Of a stretch of DNA of 64,000 bases, positions 1 to 10,900 are shown piece by piece. The translations under genes and the position numbers were made by a program. This DNA comes from Branchiostoma floridae (lineage: Eukaryota; Chordata; Leptocardii; Amphioxiformes; Branchiostomatidae). The notes under the pieces are model-generated. The model saw only the letters and a program-made list of their open reading frames with translations. It was not told where the DNA came from and did no database searches. The stretch spans positions 32,637,212 to 32,701,211 of the forward strand of contig NC_049980.1 in NCBI RefSeq assembly GCF_000003815.2, given 5' to 3'. The first letter of the stretch is position 1; every line of letters starts with the position of its first letter.

Positions 1-1611
1 ATCACCCTGCAGGACACCAGTATTGATGTTGAAGGTGTCAGTTTCACCTTCAGGGGTGAGGACTGTAGCGATGGTGTTAGCGTACATTACCCTGATTGCG
101 TCGACTATGGGCGTGGGCACACCATAGGCTGCAAGGATCTTGAACATTGTGATGCGGTTGATCGAATCAAACGCCTTTTTGAAGTCGATGAAAATGAGCA
201 CTGCCTCTTTTTGGTGGTTCTGCACCTCTTCAACGATTCGGCGTAGGGCCAGGATTTGAGCTGACGTTGAGCGTGAGGGACGAAAGCCGTTCTGATTGGG
301 GCGTAAGAGCTTATCAACAACTGGCCTTATTCTGTTGAGCAGAAGGCGGTTGTACACTTTTGCGGCTATCTGAGTGAGGGATATGCCCCTGTAGTTGTCA
401 GGAAGGGTAAGGTTTCCCTTCTTTGGGACTGGGACTATACCCGACAATCCCCACTCATCCGGCCTGTTTCCAGAAAGAGTTTGATTGCAAAAGTTGGTTA
501 GGAACTGCCTAGCTTTGGGAAGTTGCCACACTTCTAATGGCAGGCCGTCCAGTCCCGGGGCTTTTCCGGCTTTCATTTGCTTCAGAGCTATGTCAACTTC
601 ACCCTGAGTGAAGGGATCGCAGCTAATGTTGTAGTTAGTGTCAAATACTGGGGTGATCGGAACTCCAGTGGAGCTGGACTGAGGGACATCATTGTTAAGG
701 AGCTTGGAGAAGTGATTTTTCCAGGTGTTGAGTCTGTCTTCTCCCTGGATAAAGATCACGCCTGATCTTTTACCAGATAGCTCGCGCACTAGCTTCCATG
801 CTCTCAGATGCTCTGGGGCTGAGCTTGCTTCGAAAGTCTGAAGTGTCTTAATGATTCTATCTTCTTCACATCTATCGTAAGTCTTTTTAAGCTGGATCTG
901 GGCAGTTTGAACATCTTTAGTGGACGAACGAAGGGTAGCCCGGCGTGCAATCGACACTTGAATGGTATCTACTGGATCAGGGTCACGAGGTGGTTTCCGT
1001 GGAAGCCTCTTGCTGCCTACTTTGTTACAGATTTCTACAAAAGAAGAGTAGGATTTCTGCTGATCTGGTAGATTAGCATACGTATGGGCAATGTCATCAT
1101 CAATTGTGCTTGCAAGCTCCTGGTCTTCTCTTAAAGCTCGCCAATACAACTTAGTGCGTGACATGGTTTTGGGCTTACGGACACTAAGACGGATCTTGGT
1201 GGAGACCATTCTGTGATCGGAGCCAATGGGATTGGAGGAGTTGAAAGCTTGGCAGTCCTTGATGCTGTTCCTCCACCGCTTTCTGAAGAGACAGAAGTCG
1301 ATCTGGGCTAGGTTACCATTTGGAGATCTCCAAGTCCACAGTCTATTCTTAGGTTTTTGGAATGAAGTGTTGCCCACGATGAGGTTGTTTCGGTTAACAA
1401 GGTCTAATAGGTAGCCTCCGTTACGATTTGGTATTTGGTGGAACGAGAATTTGCCATCTATCCTGGCGTTGAAATCCCCACCAATAAGTAACATGGCATG
1501 TAGCGGTGTGGACTGAACAAAAGAATCAAATCGGCCTGCATGCACAAAACCGTCCTTATCTGTCTGCACTGTGACCCAATGCCTAATCAATGCTACATTA
1601 GTAAGTATGAG
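1..1611 (-). mobile_element. Non-LTR retrotransposon, endonuclease and reverse transcriptase, cut by the window edge and 5'-truncated
   Basis: One minus-strand frame is open from about 1611 to base 1 (about 536 codons, no stop). It begins inside an APE-type endonuclease: GGDFNAR at 1482-1462 and GSDHRM near 1224-1207. The reverse transcriptase follows: QMKAGKAPGLDGL (about 580-541), NYRGISL (about 395-375), NQNGFRPSRST (about 297-265), FIDFKKAFDS (192-163), and GVLQGD at the edge. The YxDD box lies beyond base 1. The first part of the endonuclease is missing, as in a 5'-truncated insertion. The intact frame suggests a recent copy. The clade is uncertain. Confidence 0.93.
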
Positions 1612-1628
1612 TTACATACAGCAATTCT

Positions 1629-2104
1629 AGCATGGGTGCCATCCAGGTAGTAGTTCTCTCCTACGGTCACTTCTGCTACCCGTCTGGGGAACTGTATATT
1701 CAAACCTTTTGGTGGTGACATCAGTTAATGAGTGAATTCAGGATTTGGTTCTAGAGCGCTTATTCGATGACACCAGGCCCTTCCGCAAACGGGCGGAGGG
1801 CGTTTGGGTGTTGGAGTGCTTGAACCCATTCCTTGATTTGCTCATGTGTAGGGACCAATCAGCACCCTCGTGATTTGGATGATTCTAGACGTTAGAGAGG
1901 TTTCCAAATGGAATAGAAGAGAAGCAACTGTACACAGTGTATAATAAAAGTCAAAGAGAGAAGCGACTGTATAGTGTATAATAAACGTCGGAGCTCACTA
2001 CTTTTACTAGATGGAATACAAGAGAAGCACCTAATATGATATACTAAGTGCTATAGTGTATAATAAACGTCAGAGCAAACTGCTATCCAGATAGTACCCA
2101 GGCC
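1629..2104. mobile_element. MITE with inverted ends and an 11-base target duplication (family 2, short copy)
   Basis: The left end (AGCATGGGTGCCATCCAGG) and the reverse complement of the right end (GGCCTGGGTACTATC) are inverted copies. ACAGCAATTCT flanks both sides (1618-1628 and 2105-2115). The inner left 300 bases resemble 42990-43330. It contains several copies of GTGTATAATAAACGTC. No coding capacity. The right end is 43 bases before the acceptor of the plus-strand gene. Confidence 0.8.
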
Positions 2105-2147
2105 ACAGCAATTCTGATTCCTAACTCAGCCGTTCTGGTTCCCCCAG

Positions 2148-2222
2148 ATGAGAAGACGAAGATCGGTGTGGAGAGGTTCACTGACCAGGTCGAGAAGTTT
2201 GATGAAGGCGACAAGGAAAAAG
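2148..2222 (+). CDS. Exon 1 (in window) of the plus-strand gene
   Basis: 75 bases. Acceptor GTTCCCCCAG, donor AAAAAG|GTAAGC. Encodes EKTKIGVERFTDQVEKFDEG and DKEK. Confidence 0.7.
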
Positions 2223-5200
2223 GTAAGCTGGTGTTGCCACACAGAGCCACTGTCACACAGCCAGCGAGCTTCAGTCCTATTTGTTGAGCACCAGAAGCTT
2301 GTTTCTTTGTCTATTCTTTATTTATCCAGGGTGAAAGCATATTGCCTGACGGCATTTTTCTAAGCCCCCTGGGGAAGTCAGAGAATTAAAAAATCACCAG
2401 AAACTTATTTTACATTTTATTACCTGAAATGTACTCATCACGTTAGATGGGTTTGGGGGCCTGCGAGCATTGGTCGATTTTTCAAAATTGCACGATGATT
2501 GTGAAAACACTGGCTGACACTACATTCACTGCAAGTAGCAAATACCTGGTTGGTATCTTTATGAACTTCTTAATCTTACACATTATTAATTACGAAGAAG
2601 AATGTTGATAACATCAAACTGACTGTGTTTCATCTTTTTTTGTCGCACGTGTAGTCATGAAGGTTTTTCGCCAGAGTGTGGGGAAAACGGAGACCAAAAC
2701 CATTTTCCAAGATGCAAGCAAGCTTGCCAAGGAGGAGGACGAAAGTAAGAAATGCTTTCTTGCGATTTGTTCCTAATGTGCCAATGGATGATGACATCAT
2801 GACTTGTGCAAAACTTTTACCTGTTACGCCAAATAGCATATTAAGAAAAAAAAGTAGCCTATTATGAGAGGGTCACTGAGTGGCAAGCACCATACGTCAT
2901 TGGTTGCAGGGCAACACACACTGATGAATACCAAATGGTATGACATTTAGGCTTGTGATTATGGATCTGAGGCAAACATTCTTGTACTAAACAATGTGTT
3001 TGTAGAATAACCACACGGCATATTCTGTACCAACCAAGGTGATGAGAGTGGTGTGGAATACACTGTGCTGTATTTTACTAATATATACATGTATGTTTAA
3101 TACCCAATCAAGAAAACACAATTTTCTACGCGAAAAAGAAAATTTGGTGTCCTTGTACATAAAGATTGCAAAGACATCATTTTCTAACATGCATATTTAG
3201 TGCTTCAATTTTCGACAGGGTAGTGCGTTAAAATCATTTGATCAACGCTTGTGTTATACAAGTCCAATAACTATGTGACAACCCAAATTATCACCCGGTA
3301 TCAAACATTGTCATGTCCCAGATAAGACATGAAATATGCTATGCTGGGTCATATAGGCAACAAGTCTAAGGCCAAAACCAGGGCCTCGACAAAAATGCTT
3401 ACCTTAGATTTGTAACAGTTGATTTGACATATCACCAATTTCTATACTCATTTCTTTATGAATGTCCCTATACAGGCCTCAAAACACTGAAGAAGGATGT
3501 AGGTTTCGACGCTAACGAGAGAAGGGCTTTTAAGGAGTTGGTAGCTGACGAAGTCAAAGGGAATGATCCAGAAAAAAAAGAAAGTATGTACCGTACTACC
3601 CATCTTTGATCTTTGCGTGCCAGACCTAATCATTACAACAGGACAAGTATTCATACAGATCTTATGGACTTCATAGGAATACAAACAATAAGTATCATAT
3701 GACATTCTCTATAATGTGGAATGAAAGTTAGCATGTTCATTACCTATTTGAATGAAGGAACTGACATATCTGTACAGTCAAACCTGCCCAAGAAGACCAA
3801 TCAAAGGATCCATAAAATTTAAATCTGATCTATGTGGACAGGTCCAGGTTGCTAGATTCTTACGCTAATGTGTTATTGCGATATATCAACCGAAAACCGG
3901 TTACATTGGCCAGGTGGTCCTTATGTAGAGGTGGTTCATTGTCAGGTTTGACTGAAATTGTTCAAGTAAGTTTATTATAATGAATTGTTCTTTGAAAAAC
4001 AATGCAGGGTTGAACAAATTTTCTAAAATCCACTTGTCCTATCGGGCAAGCACATAAAAGATGTACTTGCCCGAACCAATTTTTCACTTGCCCAAAATTC
4101 AAATGTCACTGTTACCAGTATATGCATTTTCACTTCCAGCAATGGAATTCTCTGTAGACAATTGCTTGATGTCATGACTGTAAAAAGTAACAAGTATATC
4201 AAAATTGCACTAAAATCAATGGAAAAATCTTACTTGCCCGATCGGACAAGTGGGGTAGGACATGCACTTGCCCGAACAGCACTTTCACTTGCCCTGGACA
4301 ATAGGGCTAGTGGACTTGTTTATCCCTGCAATGCACAGTACATTTCTACGATTCGGATGATGATTGAGACCTGCATTTTGATCCTTCTCCCTTTTCCTTC
4401 AGAAGCAGCTGAGTTGTCTTTGATGGCAAACGCAGAAGAGAAAGTGGACAAATTGAGTCAGTTGGATAAGCAACGACGTAAGATTTATTTTTCTTACCCT
4501 TTAATGGTTACATGTAGACACAAATCATCACCACATACCAAATAAAAATATGATTGAAGAGAATGGCCATTGCTTAGACCATGCTGATATGAGTAAATCA
4601 ATCAAATTTGCTTTGGTACCCAGAAACTGATGGCAGCAAGCAAGAAATGTTGGGCCAAAGAGAGTTGCCTTTGTTGTGGGATCTGTGATTAAGCAGGTTG
4701 AGCAAACGACAAAACCAAACAAAAAGTTCTTCGTCTTCTTTGACGTTGTTGGACTTTGTTCCGGGCTCGAAATACCTATTTTTTTTTAGCTTACTTGTAC
4801 TGATACACGGGGCAAAAAAATTACATGTGCATGATTGTGTATTGGCTAATTTTCAGCTTCTTTGTACAATTTACAGTACAGCCACAACATTTCCCTTGAA
4901 ACAGTTAAAGAATTGTGCACATCAAATTCATATAAACAAGTCATTGGGGTCTTATTAAAAGAACTACATAGTTTTCAGAAGTCACAGTGACTTACAATGT
5001 ACATCGTTCCCCAACTTTCCCACATTCACCGACAAACGGAAAGCCACTATTCTCTTAGACTTGGAATCGCATGTACTAAAAATATGGAAAAAGTGGGGCT
5101 TTTCGTCTTCCTCTGCTTGTAAATATTAGAAGTCTTTTGTTTGATGCCAATCAACAGTCCATTATTACATTATTGTAAAAAAATTGTTTCCAACGTTTCT

Positions 5201-5509
5201 ACCACAAACTTTTAGTTTGCCTTTGGCTAGATGAACTTGCAAACAGATTTCTTACTTGAATGTACATTTCCTTCAGTGCGAGCCATGATAGCCAGCAAAT
5301 ATGGAGAAGAGCTGGCCACGAGGGTGTTTGATGAGGCAGAAACCATCGAAAAGGAAGAAGAGGACAAGATGGCCGCCTCAAAGAAGGAGGAGACCGCGAA
5401 GCCAGCCCAAACCGCTGGAACGACAGAGGACAAGAAAGCAGCCGCCCCGAACCAAGCCACTCAGGATCAAGCAATTCCACAGCAGGCTGCTCCAAATCAA
5501 GCCACCTAG
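2148..5509 (+). CDS. Unrecognised helical acidic/basic protein, five 3' exons
   Basis: Exons 2148-2222, 2655-2744, 3476-3583, 4403-4477 and 5277-5509 (stop TAG). All have GT/AG borders, all introns are phase 1, and the four complete internal joins stay in frame: 581 coding bases, about 193 codons. The first exon begins in phase 1, so at least one upstream exon is missing; none is visible between the repeats at 1-2104, so it probably lies left of the window. The product is highly charged and predicted helical (KVFRQSVGKTETKTIFQDAS; ERRAFKELVADEVKGND; LRAMIASKYGEELATRVFDE), then KEEEDK-type segments and a tail of A, P, N, Q, T. No catalytic motif, signal peptide or membrane segment is seen. The family is not recognised. 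It lies opposite to, and 2.3 kb beyond, the last CNTLN exon found. Confidence 0.72.
2655..2744 (+). CDS. Exon 2 of the plus-strand gene
   Basis: 90 bases, phase 1/1. Acceptor CACGTGTAG, donor GAAA|GTAAGA. Encodes MKVFRQSVGKTETKTIFQDA and SKLAKEEDE. Confidence 0.7.
3476..3583 (+). CDS. Exon 3 of the plus-strand gene
   Basis: 108 bases, phase 1/1. Acceptor CCCTATACAG, donor GAAA|GTATGT. Encodes LKTLKKDVGFDANERRAFKE then LVADEVKGNDPEKKE. Confidence 0.72.
3775..3954. mobile_element. Short relative of the CAGTCAAACCTG element
   Basis: 180 bases between CAGTCAAACCTGCCCAAGAA and the reverse complement CAGTCAAACCTGAC at 3941-3954. TA precedes the left end; the right flank is AA. In intron 3 of the plus-strand gene. 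Confidence 0.6.
4005..4328. mobile_element. MITE family 1, copy 1
   Basis: Ends CAGGGTTGAACAA and (reversed) CAGGGATAAACAAGTC; target duplication CAATG at 4000-4004 and 4329-4333. Inside are many ACTTGCCCGAT/ATCGGGCAAGT palindromic segments. Lies in intron 3 of the plus-strand gene. No coding capacity. Confidence 0.85.
4403..4477 (+). CDS. Exon 4 of the plus-strand gene
   Basis: 75 bases, phase 1/1. Acceptor TTTTCCTTCAG, donor CGAC|GTAAGA. Encodes AAELSLMANAEEKVDKLSQL and DKQR. A MITE ends 74 bases upstream. Confidence 0.72.
5277..5509 (+). CDS. Last exon of the plus-strand gene, with stop
   Basis: 233 bases ending in TAG. Acceptor CATTTCCTTCAG. Encodes RAMIASKYGEELATRVFDEA, then a Glu/Lys-rich stretch, then a tail with repeated AAPNQAT-like segments. 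No AATAAA was found in the next 300 bases. Confidence 0.75.
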
Positions 5510-5855
5510 AATTAAGAACCCAGGCTTCTTTCATTTATTATGATGTTCAAAAAAGAAAGGTGATAGTACAGCAGATGGTTTTATAAAGTATTCACTGACA
5601 GCGATAGCAATTAAGCAAGGTGATAGTGATAGTACAATAGAGGGTCCTGTCTCATATCTAAGCATAATTTATAATACATATGAGTTACATTTGCACACCA
5701 TCCTTACATGATGAACCGTTTTTTTTCTAGTTAGATGTACTTGTGTTGAATTGTTTCAGACTGTATTACTAAGTCATCCATGAAATATATACTTGCTGTG
5801 GCCATATGTGAATCTAACATCGATTTTGTGAGTTCCAAAGATTTAATTCTCTTCT
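5510..5855. other. 3' flank of the plus-strand gene, nothing recognised
   Basis: AT-rich. No AATAAA, exon or repeat seen. Likely holds the 3' untranslated region of the plus-strand gene. Confidence 0.4.
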
Positions 5856-6005
5856 AGTTGTTCATACAGAGTTTTGATTTAGATGTTGCTTCAGCTAGCA
5901 AGAACAAACAGCAGCAAGAATGGTTATAGCTTTGAAAAGGATTTAGTAGGGCAATAAGTGCAGGAATTAATTCTTCAGGTATAAGATGCATAGCAAAAGA
6001 TTGTA

Positions 6006-6097
<92 letters not shown>
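6006..6097. repeat. (TA)n microsatellite
   Basis: About 45 uninterrupted TA units; the open frame across it is an artefact. It is joined to a LINE tail on its right. Confidence 0.98.
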
Positions 6098-6333
6098 TAG
6101 TAGTAGTAATGGTTTATTGAGAAATCTGTCTCACTACAGTCGCAGCCGAAGGCTGAATTGGTGTGTGATATTACAATATAAAACAAACGTACTATGTCAA
6201 TATTTAAAACATGCCCCCCAGTACTTTGCTTTCCCACACTATTAGATTCTAATTCTTCCAATAGATTATAAAGAGTTCTTCCAACGCTGTTGCAGGTTTG
6301 AGTTTCTCTGTGTGTTTTCAAATTGGTAATCAA
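6098..6333 (-). mobile_element. LINE 3' untranslated tail
   Basis: On the minus strand it reads ATTCAGCCTTCGGCTGCG..., GAGACAGATTTCTCAATAAA, then runs into the TA tract. A similar ATTCAGCCTGTGGCTGCG occurs at 26477, before another LINE tail. No intact coding part is recognised. Confidence 0.6.
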
Positions 6334-6654
6334 TCAGCAGTTTTGTTCAGTAAAGGTGAAGAATTCGCTATCCTCACTTTGATTTTCCTTTTGTCATTTG
6401 TGTGTTTTTCTTTGAGGAACATTTGAAATCCTGGCCCCATGCAGACTCTACAATGTTTTTCTCTTTTTTATTTCTTTACCTTGGATATCTTCAGTACTAA
6501 AGAAGACATTTTTGTGCCCAAAATAGAATCTTTTGAAAACATGATCTGGAACCAGTTATGCTCACTTAAGAGCTACTCGTAATGACAGAGAAGACAGTAC
6601 ATTATTTACAGATTCATTGTACCAGAGAAATTCCACCAGCTCTTTCGACGAGTA

Positions 6655-7110
6655 AAATGAACAATGAATGAATGAATGAATGAAGACCTTTATTGTACGT
6701 TTTTGCTTTCTAACAAGCTAAGTACAGGTCAAGGTGAATAGGGTACATCTCCTAAGTACAATCTGTGTAAACTGTAATACATGACTGGAACTACAAAGTC
6801 TGAAGTATACTAGTACTACTACTACTACTACTGGTATGTACAGGTTCAACTTCTTCTCGCTTCTTAATACAGTTGTAAATGTAGTTGCAGGTGGAGTTTA
6901 GAATACATGGTTTGTCTAATTGCAATAGAAATGTAAACTTTTCAGTACTATTTAAATGCATAAAGTATGGGAACTTATCCTGTACACATTTGAAGAAGAT
7001 ATTTCTCTCATCGTTGTATAGTGAACAGTCAACAATAAAATGACACTCGTCTTCTATCTTGTTCAAGTTACAATATTGACAAATTCTTTGCTGGAGAGGA
7101 ATGCAATTAT
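6655..7110 (-). mobile_element. LINE 3' fragment with GAAT-type tail
   Basis: A minus frame encodes RICQYCNLNKIEDECHFIVD and onward to IKKREEVE. The tail is a repeated AATG tract at 6663-6682. Same family as 48395-48790, opposite strand. Confidence 0.85.
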
Positions 7111-7189
7111 GTCTACCTTTTTCAACATGCAGTTTGTGTGAACTAACAAGGAGAATGGAAAATCCCGTCTAAGGACTACTACCCTTTCC

Positions 7190-7280
7190 AGTAGCATGCA
7201 TGTCAGGCAAGTGACACAGGTAGGATTCAACTCACAACTTCTTGGCCCAAAAGCCACTAACCATGACCACACACTATGTG
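7190..7280 (-). repeat. tRNA-like segment, weak
   Basis: On the minus strand TGGTCATGGTTAGTGGC and GTGAGTTGAATCCTACC resemble A and B boxes, with a body GTGTCACTTGCCTGAC. Degenerate. Confidence 0.35.
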
Positions 7281-7288
7281 TATGACTA

Positions 7289-7520
7289 TATTCTAATTTC
7301 TAAGAAGTAATGTCTGATACACCCAGAGAGTACAGGTGTATTGAGAATTGTGTCCTAACTTCCTGGAAACAATCACACACTAACAAGGTCACTAACTATG
7401 TACCTGACTATGCATCCTACTAATTTCTAAGAAGAAATGTCTGAAACACCCAGAGAGTACAGGACTGGTGTATTGAGAAATTGTATCCTAACTTCCTGGA
7501 AATGATCACACACAAACATC
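7289..7520. repeat. Two-copy tandem repeat, about 130 bases
   Basis: CTAATTTCTAAGAAG(T/A)AATGT, CACCCAGAGAGTACAGG and CCTAACTTCCTGGAAA occur twice. Confidence 0.85.
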
Positions 7521-7821
7521 CCACTTACCATGGACCATGCTGTCCACTTTTCAACCACAGTAAGTCCATTGGTCTGAAAATGGACTTAGTCAGGGAGGAC
7601 TGAAGATGGACTTACTGCCTAAATTGATGTTAAGGCCTTACTCTGGATAAGAGTCCACCAAAACACCAACAGTTCTTAAACATGGCAAAACGGGGTGGAC
7701 TTACTCTGGGAGTAACTCACGCTCTGAAACAAGTGAGTCCACCTTTAGGCTACATTCATCCTTTTTAAGGTTCAAAGTTTACGTGGGTTGAACTTAGAAA
7801 GACAGAATGTGCCCCACCCAC

Positions 7822-7953
7822 CTGTACTGTCTGCCTAGTGACCTTGAGCCTCTGGTTGGCCAGCCCAAGGTCAGACTGCAGCTGTTCATTAGCCTCTGTC
7901 TGCTGGGACAGCGCCTTGGCTGTCTTCTCCTTCACAGCCTTCACGGTCGCAAC
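7822..7953 (-). CDS. CNTLN: CNTLN exon t (last exon found)
   Basis: 132 bases, 44 codons, phase 0/0. Acceptor GGAACCAG with a good pyrimidine tract, donor GTACAG|GTGGGT. Encodes VATVKAVKEKTAKALSQQTE, then ANEQLQSDLG and RLKVTRQTVQ. This matches the centlein block with QQQVSDQRFQTSRQTIKKL. Reading past the donor meets a stop after about 22 codons, so a short read-through end is possible, but the donor is good and further exons are expected. Confidence 0.9.
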
Positions 7954-10900
7954 CTGGTTCCAGAGGAGCAGAAAAAACGTGGATATAGTAATGACGTAGA
8001 ACTCTATTGACACAGCTAAAATAAACTTCTATAAGTCATGAGTTCTTTGGTCTATTACTATAGATGAGGAAGGCTCGATGTTGTCATTGTCATTTCGGTT
8101 GAGTTGCCCGGACTAAGACCACCCCAGGGCTGTCTTCAAGACGCGTCCCTCCATCCCAGGATGGAAATTTGCTTGCTGGGGTGGAGAAACATTTCACTCA
8201 GTCCATCATAAAAACACCAAACTCCATAGTGCAAAATCAATGAAAATGTATTTTCCTAGGCTCAAAATGACAGATTTAACATAGCATATTAACAATATGA
8301 GCTCCCAAACAATGAGTAGGACAGAAAAAAAAAGCTGGAGAGAGCACTGGTCCACCCTCTCTTTCCAGGTATTAGGTGTTCCACTCTCTGATAGTCCGAG
8401 GGAAGAACGAGAGCCTGTAGTAGTTGTTTCTGCACGCAAAGTGCATCATTTTTCACCTGGATGATCTAAGCATGGAGAAGTACGGTACCTGTTGCTGCAG
8501 GCTGGCGACCCTCTGTTTCAGGCCCCTCCCCACGGGACTGGGCGCGTGCCTCCTCCCGCCCAGCTTCCTCCCCGGCCGGTGCTTCGTGCGCGCGGCCGTC
8601 AGCTGTTCTGCGGTCAGCTCGCTCTGCTCTGTCAGGGTGCTGGTCAGGCTGGTGTCCGCAGCCGTCAGGTCGTCGCTGGCCTTGCTGGACTCCGCATCTG
8701 AGCCCTTCGCTTCTTCCTCCTTGGAAAGTTACAAAATAAATGCACAACAGGGCTGGCAGTTGTAGAAAAATGTCTGTATCCATATTGATTTTAATGATTT
8801 TATTGACGATGCATGAGACAAGTCATTACATGGGTCTGCCTAGGCAGCTTTGGGCTGGTAGTGGAAGACCCTACAAAAATGCAGACGAACATACAAAGAA
8901 TTCATCATAAGATACATTACAATATAATACTGTACAAATAATCAATAACTATAAAATTTGTCATGTATCTACAGATATTAGAGAAATATATCTATAGCAT
9001 ACCTAAAAGATGGGAGTATGACTGTCAGTTTGATACCATAAAAAAGATGTCACTTGAAAAGTCTAGAAGTAAATCTGAGTTTCTATCAGGTTGTGCCATG
9101 GGGATTGAATTGTATTTGAGTATAGCCACTCACAGTTTTCCTCCCGGCCCCACTGCGGGCAGCAGACACGATGAGCTGCCCCAGACTCTCCCCCGTCATC
9201 TCTCCTCCTGTCAGCTCATCTGTGGACTCATTCGCACTGAGAGGGAAAGGAAAGTTGCTCTCCAATCATTATAGAAAAATACTTAGTGTTCACTTTACAT
9301 CCTAGCTAACGAGAAGGCCGTGGCCTGGCTGCAGTACTGGCACGGAGCAATATGATGATGACTTTACATCCAACATTGGAATTTTAACACTATAGGGACT
9401 TCAGTTCACTTCAGTACAGTCATCCTTCAGGTGACACTATAAAGTCCCTCCAGATGACTCTGTCGCGCGTGACAGACAGGAGGTCTCCGTCCTAGGGACT
9501 TACCCCTCCATCAAACTAGACGAACTCCGTCAACCTTGTTCACAGAATGAATTACCCTTCTATCTCCAGCAGTGACATCAGGAACACGCTACTTTTGCAG
9601 AAGGTCATAAGCAACAGAAAGTCTAGACATATGACTAAGGTACATTTAAGGGTTATGTTCATGCACGTTATGTTCGGCCTCACCTCACCTAACCAGGAAT
9701 AGGACATCTGGGCACCTTGCTCCTCCCAGGAGTAAGCAGAGCCGAGTGAGTGAGTTGTATTGTATTGTTTGGGCCGACTACTCTCTATCCTCAGCCAGGG
9801 GCCGAATTGTGAGTAGCGTGAGTAGCTTAAGTTACAATAGGTGGGGCTAAGTCACAAGGGTCTGAAATGGCAGCCTGTATACAGCGCCTTATGACCTCAA
9901 TACGACAGTAATTGTAATTGCCCCAGTTGCGGTTTTGAGCCTATGTTTTATGTTACCAGAAATTAAGAAGTGAAGAAAATGATTGAAGACAAAAAAAAAT
10001 AATTTACCTTGTTGTACTCATTTCCTCCCATTCGTCCCCTTCAAACCCGTCAAACAGCTCACTCATCTGCTCAATGGACTTGTTCAGGAACTTTTGGTGC
10101 TGTGGGGGTTGCAATTAGACAAAAAATGTATGTTACAGCACCAAAAATCATTAATTGTTCAACTTTTTTTCCACAAGTACGTTTACTTACGGTTTAGTAC
10201 ATTAGTTCAGAGACATTAAACTATTTGATATAGTCAATGTGCTCAGACGTAACATGGCCCTAAGGCCACATCAAGTACAGGTTACATGAGTTCCATGGAC
10301 AGGGACAGATTCTCTTCTTATTAGGAACATCATGATTGAGATCTACCTAACTGGGTCTACTATGCACCACACCAACAATGTAGATGTCGTTGCTGCAGTA
10401 CACCACACTGCAGCTAGGTGTCACTGCTGCAGTGTAAAGAATGAGTTTTGGGGCTTACAACAGGTCCAAGAAGTTTTCACAGATGATTAGGTCCAGGCTC
10501 AGGTCTGGACCCGGTCCTCTAGACCTGGACCGTACCTGTACCTGAACTTTCTGTAACGGTACCCACCCCTAGATGAAACTAATCACAACTGATCAGGCAA
10601 ACCTTTTTGACAAATGATTTTGCAGAAGTCTTACCATACCAGCCGAGTCTGTTGTAGCGCAAGATGTCATGGAGGCTGTGTAAACCTAGCCTACACCTAA
10701 GCTGTTCAGATGTCACTCTTTCTGCCAGTCTTCTGGAGCATATCCACCTGGTCATGGCATTGTCGCACCTAACTAGCCTTCTCAAGTCTTCTGCAGACAT
10801 TGCCCAAGTTTCTGAGGCACACAACATAACCCTAAATGAAACTATTCAGACACGAATGAACAGGCAAACCTTTTTGACAGACGACTTTGCGGAAGTCTTG

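Noticed and set aside
5854-6333. 159-codon minus-strand frame
   Set aside because: Built from a (TA)n tract (Tyr-Ile run) and a LINE tail.
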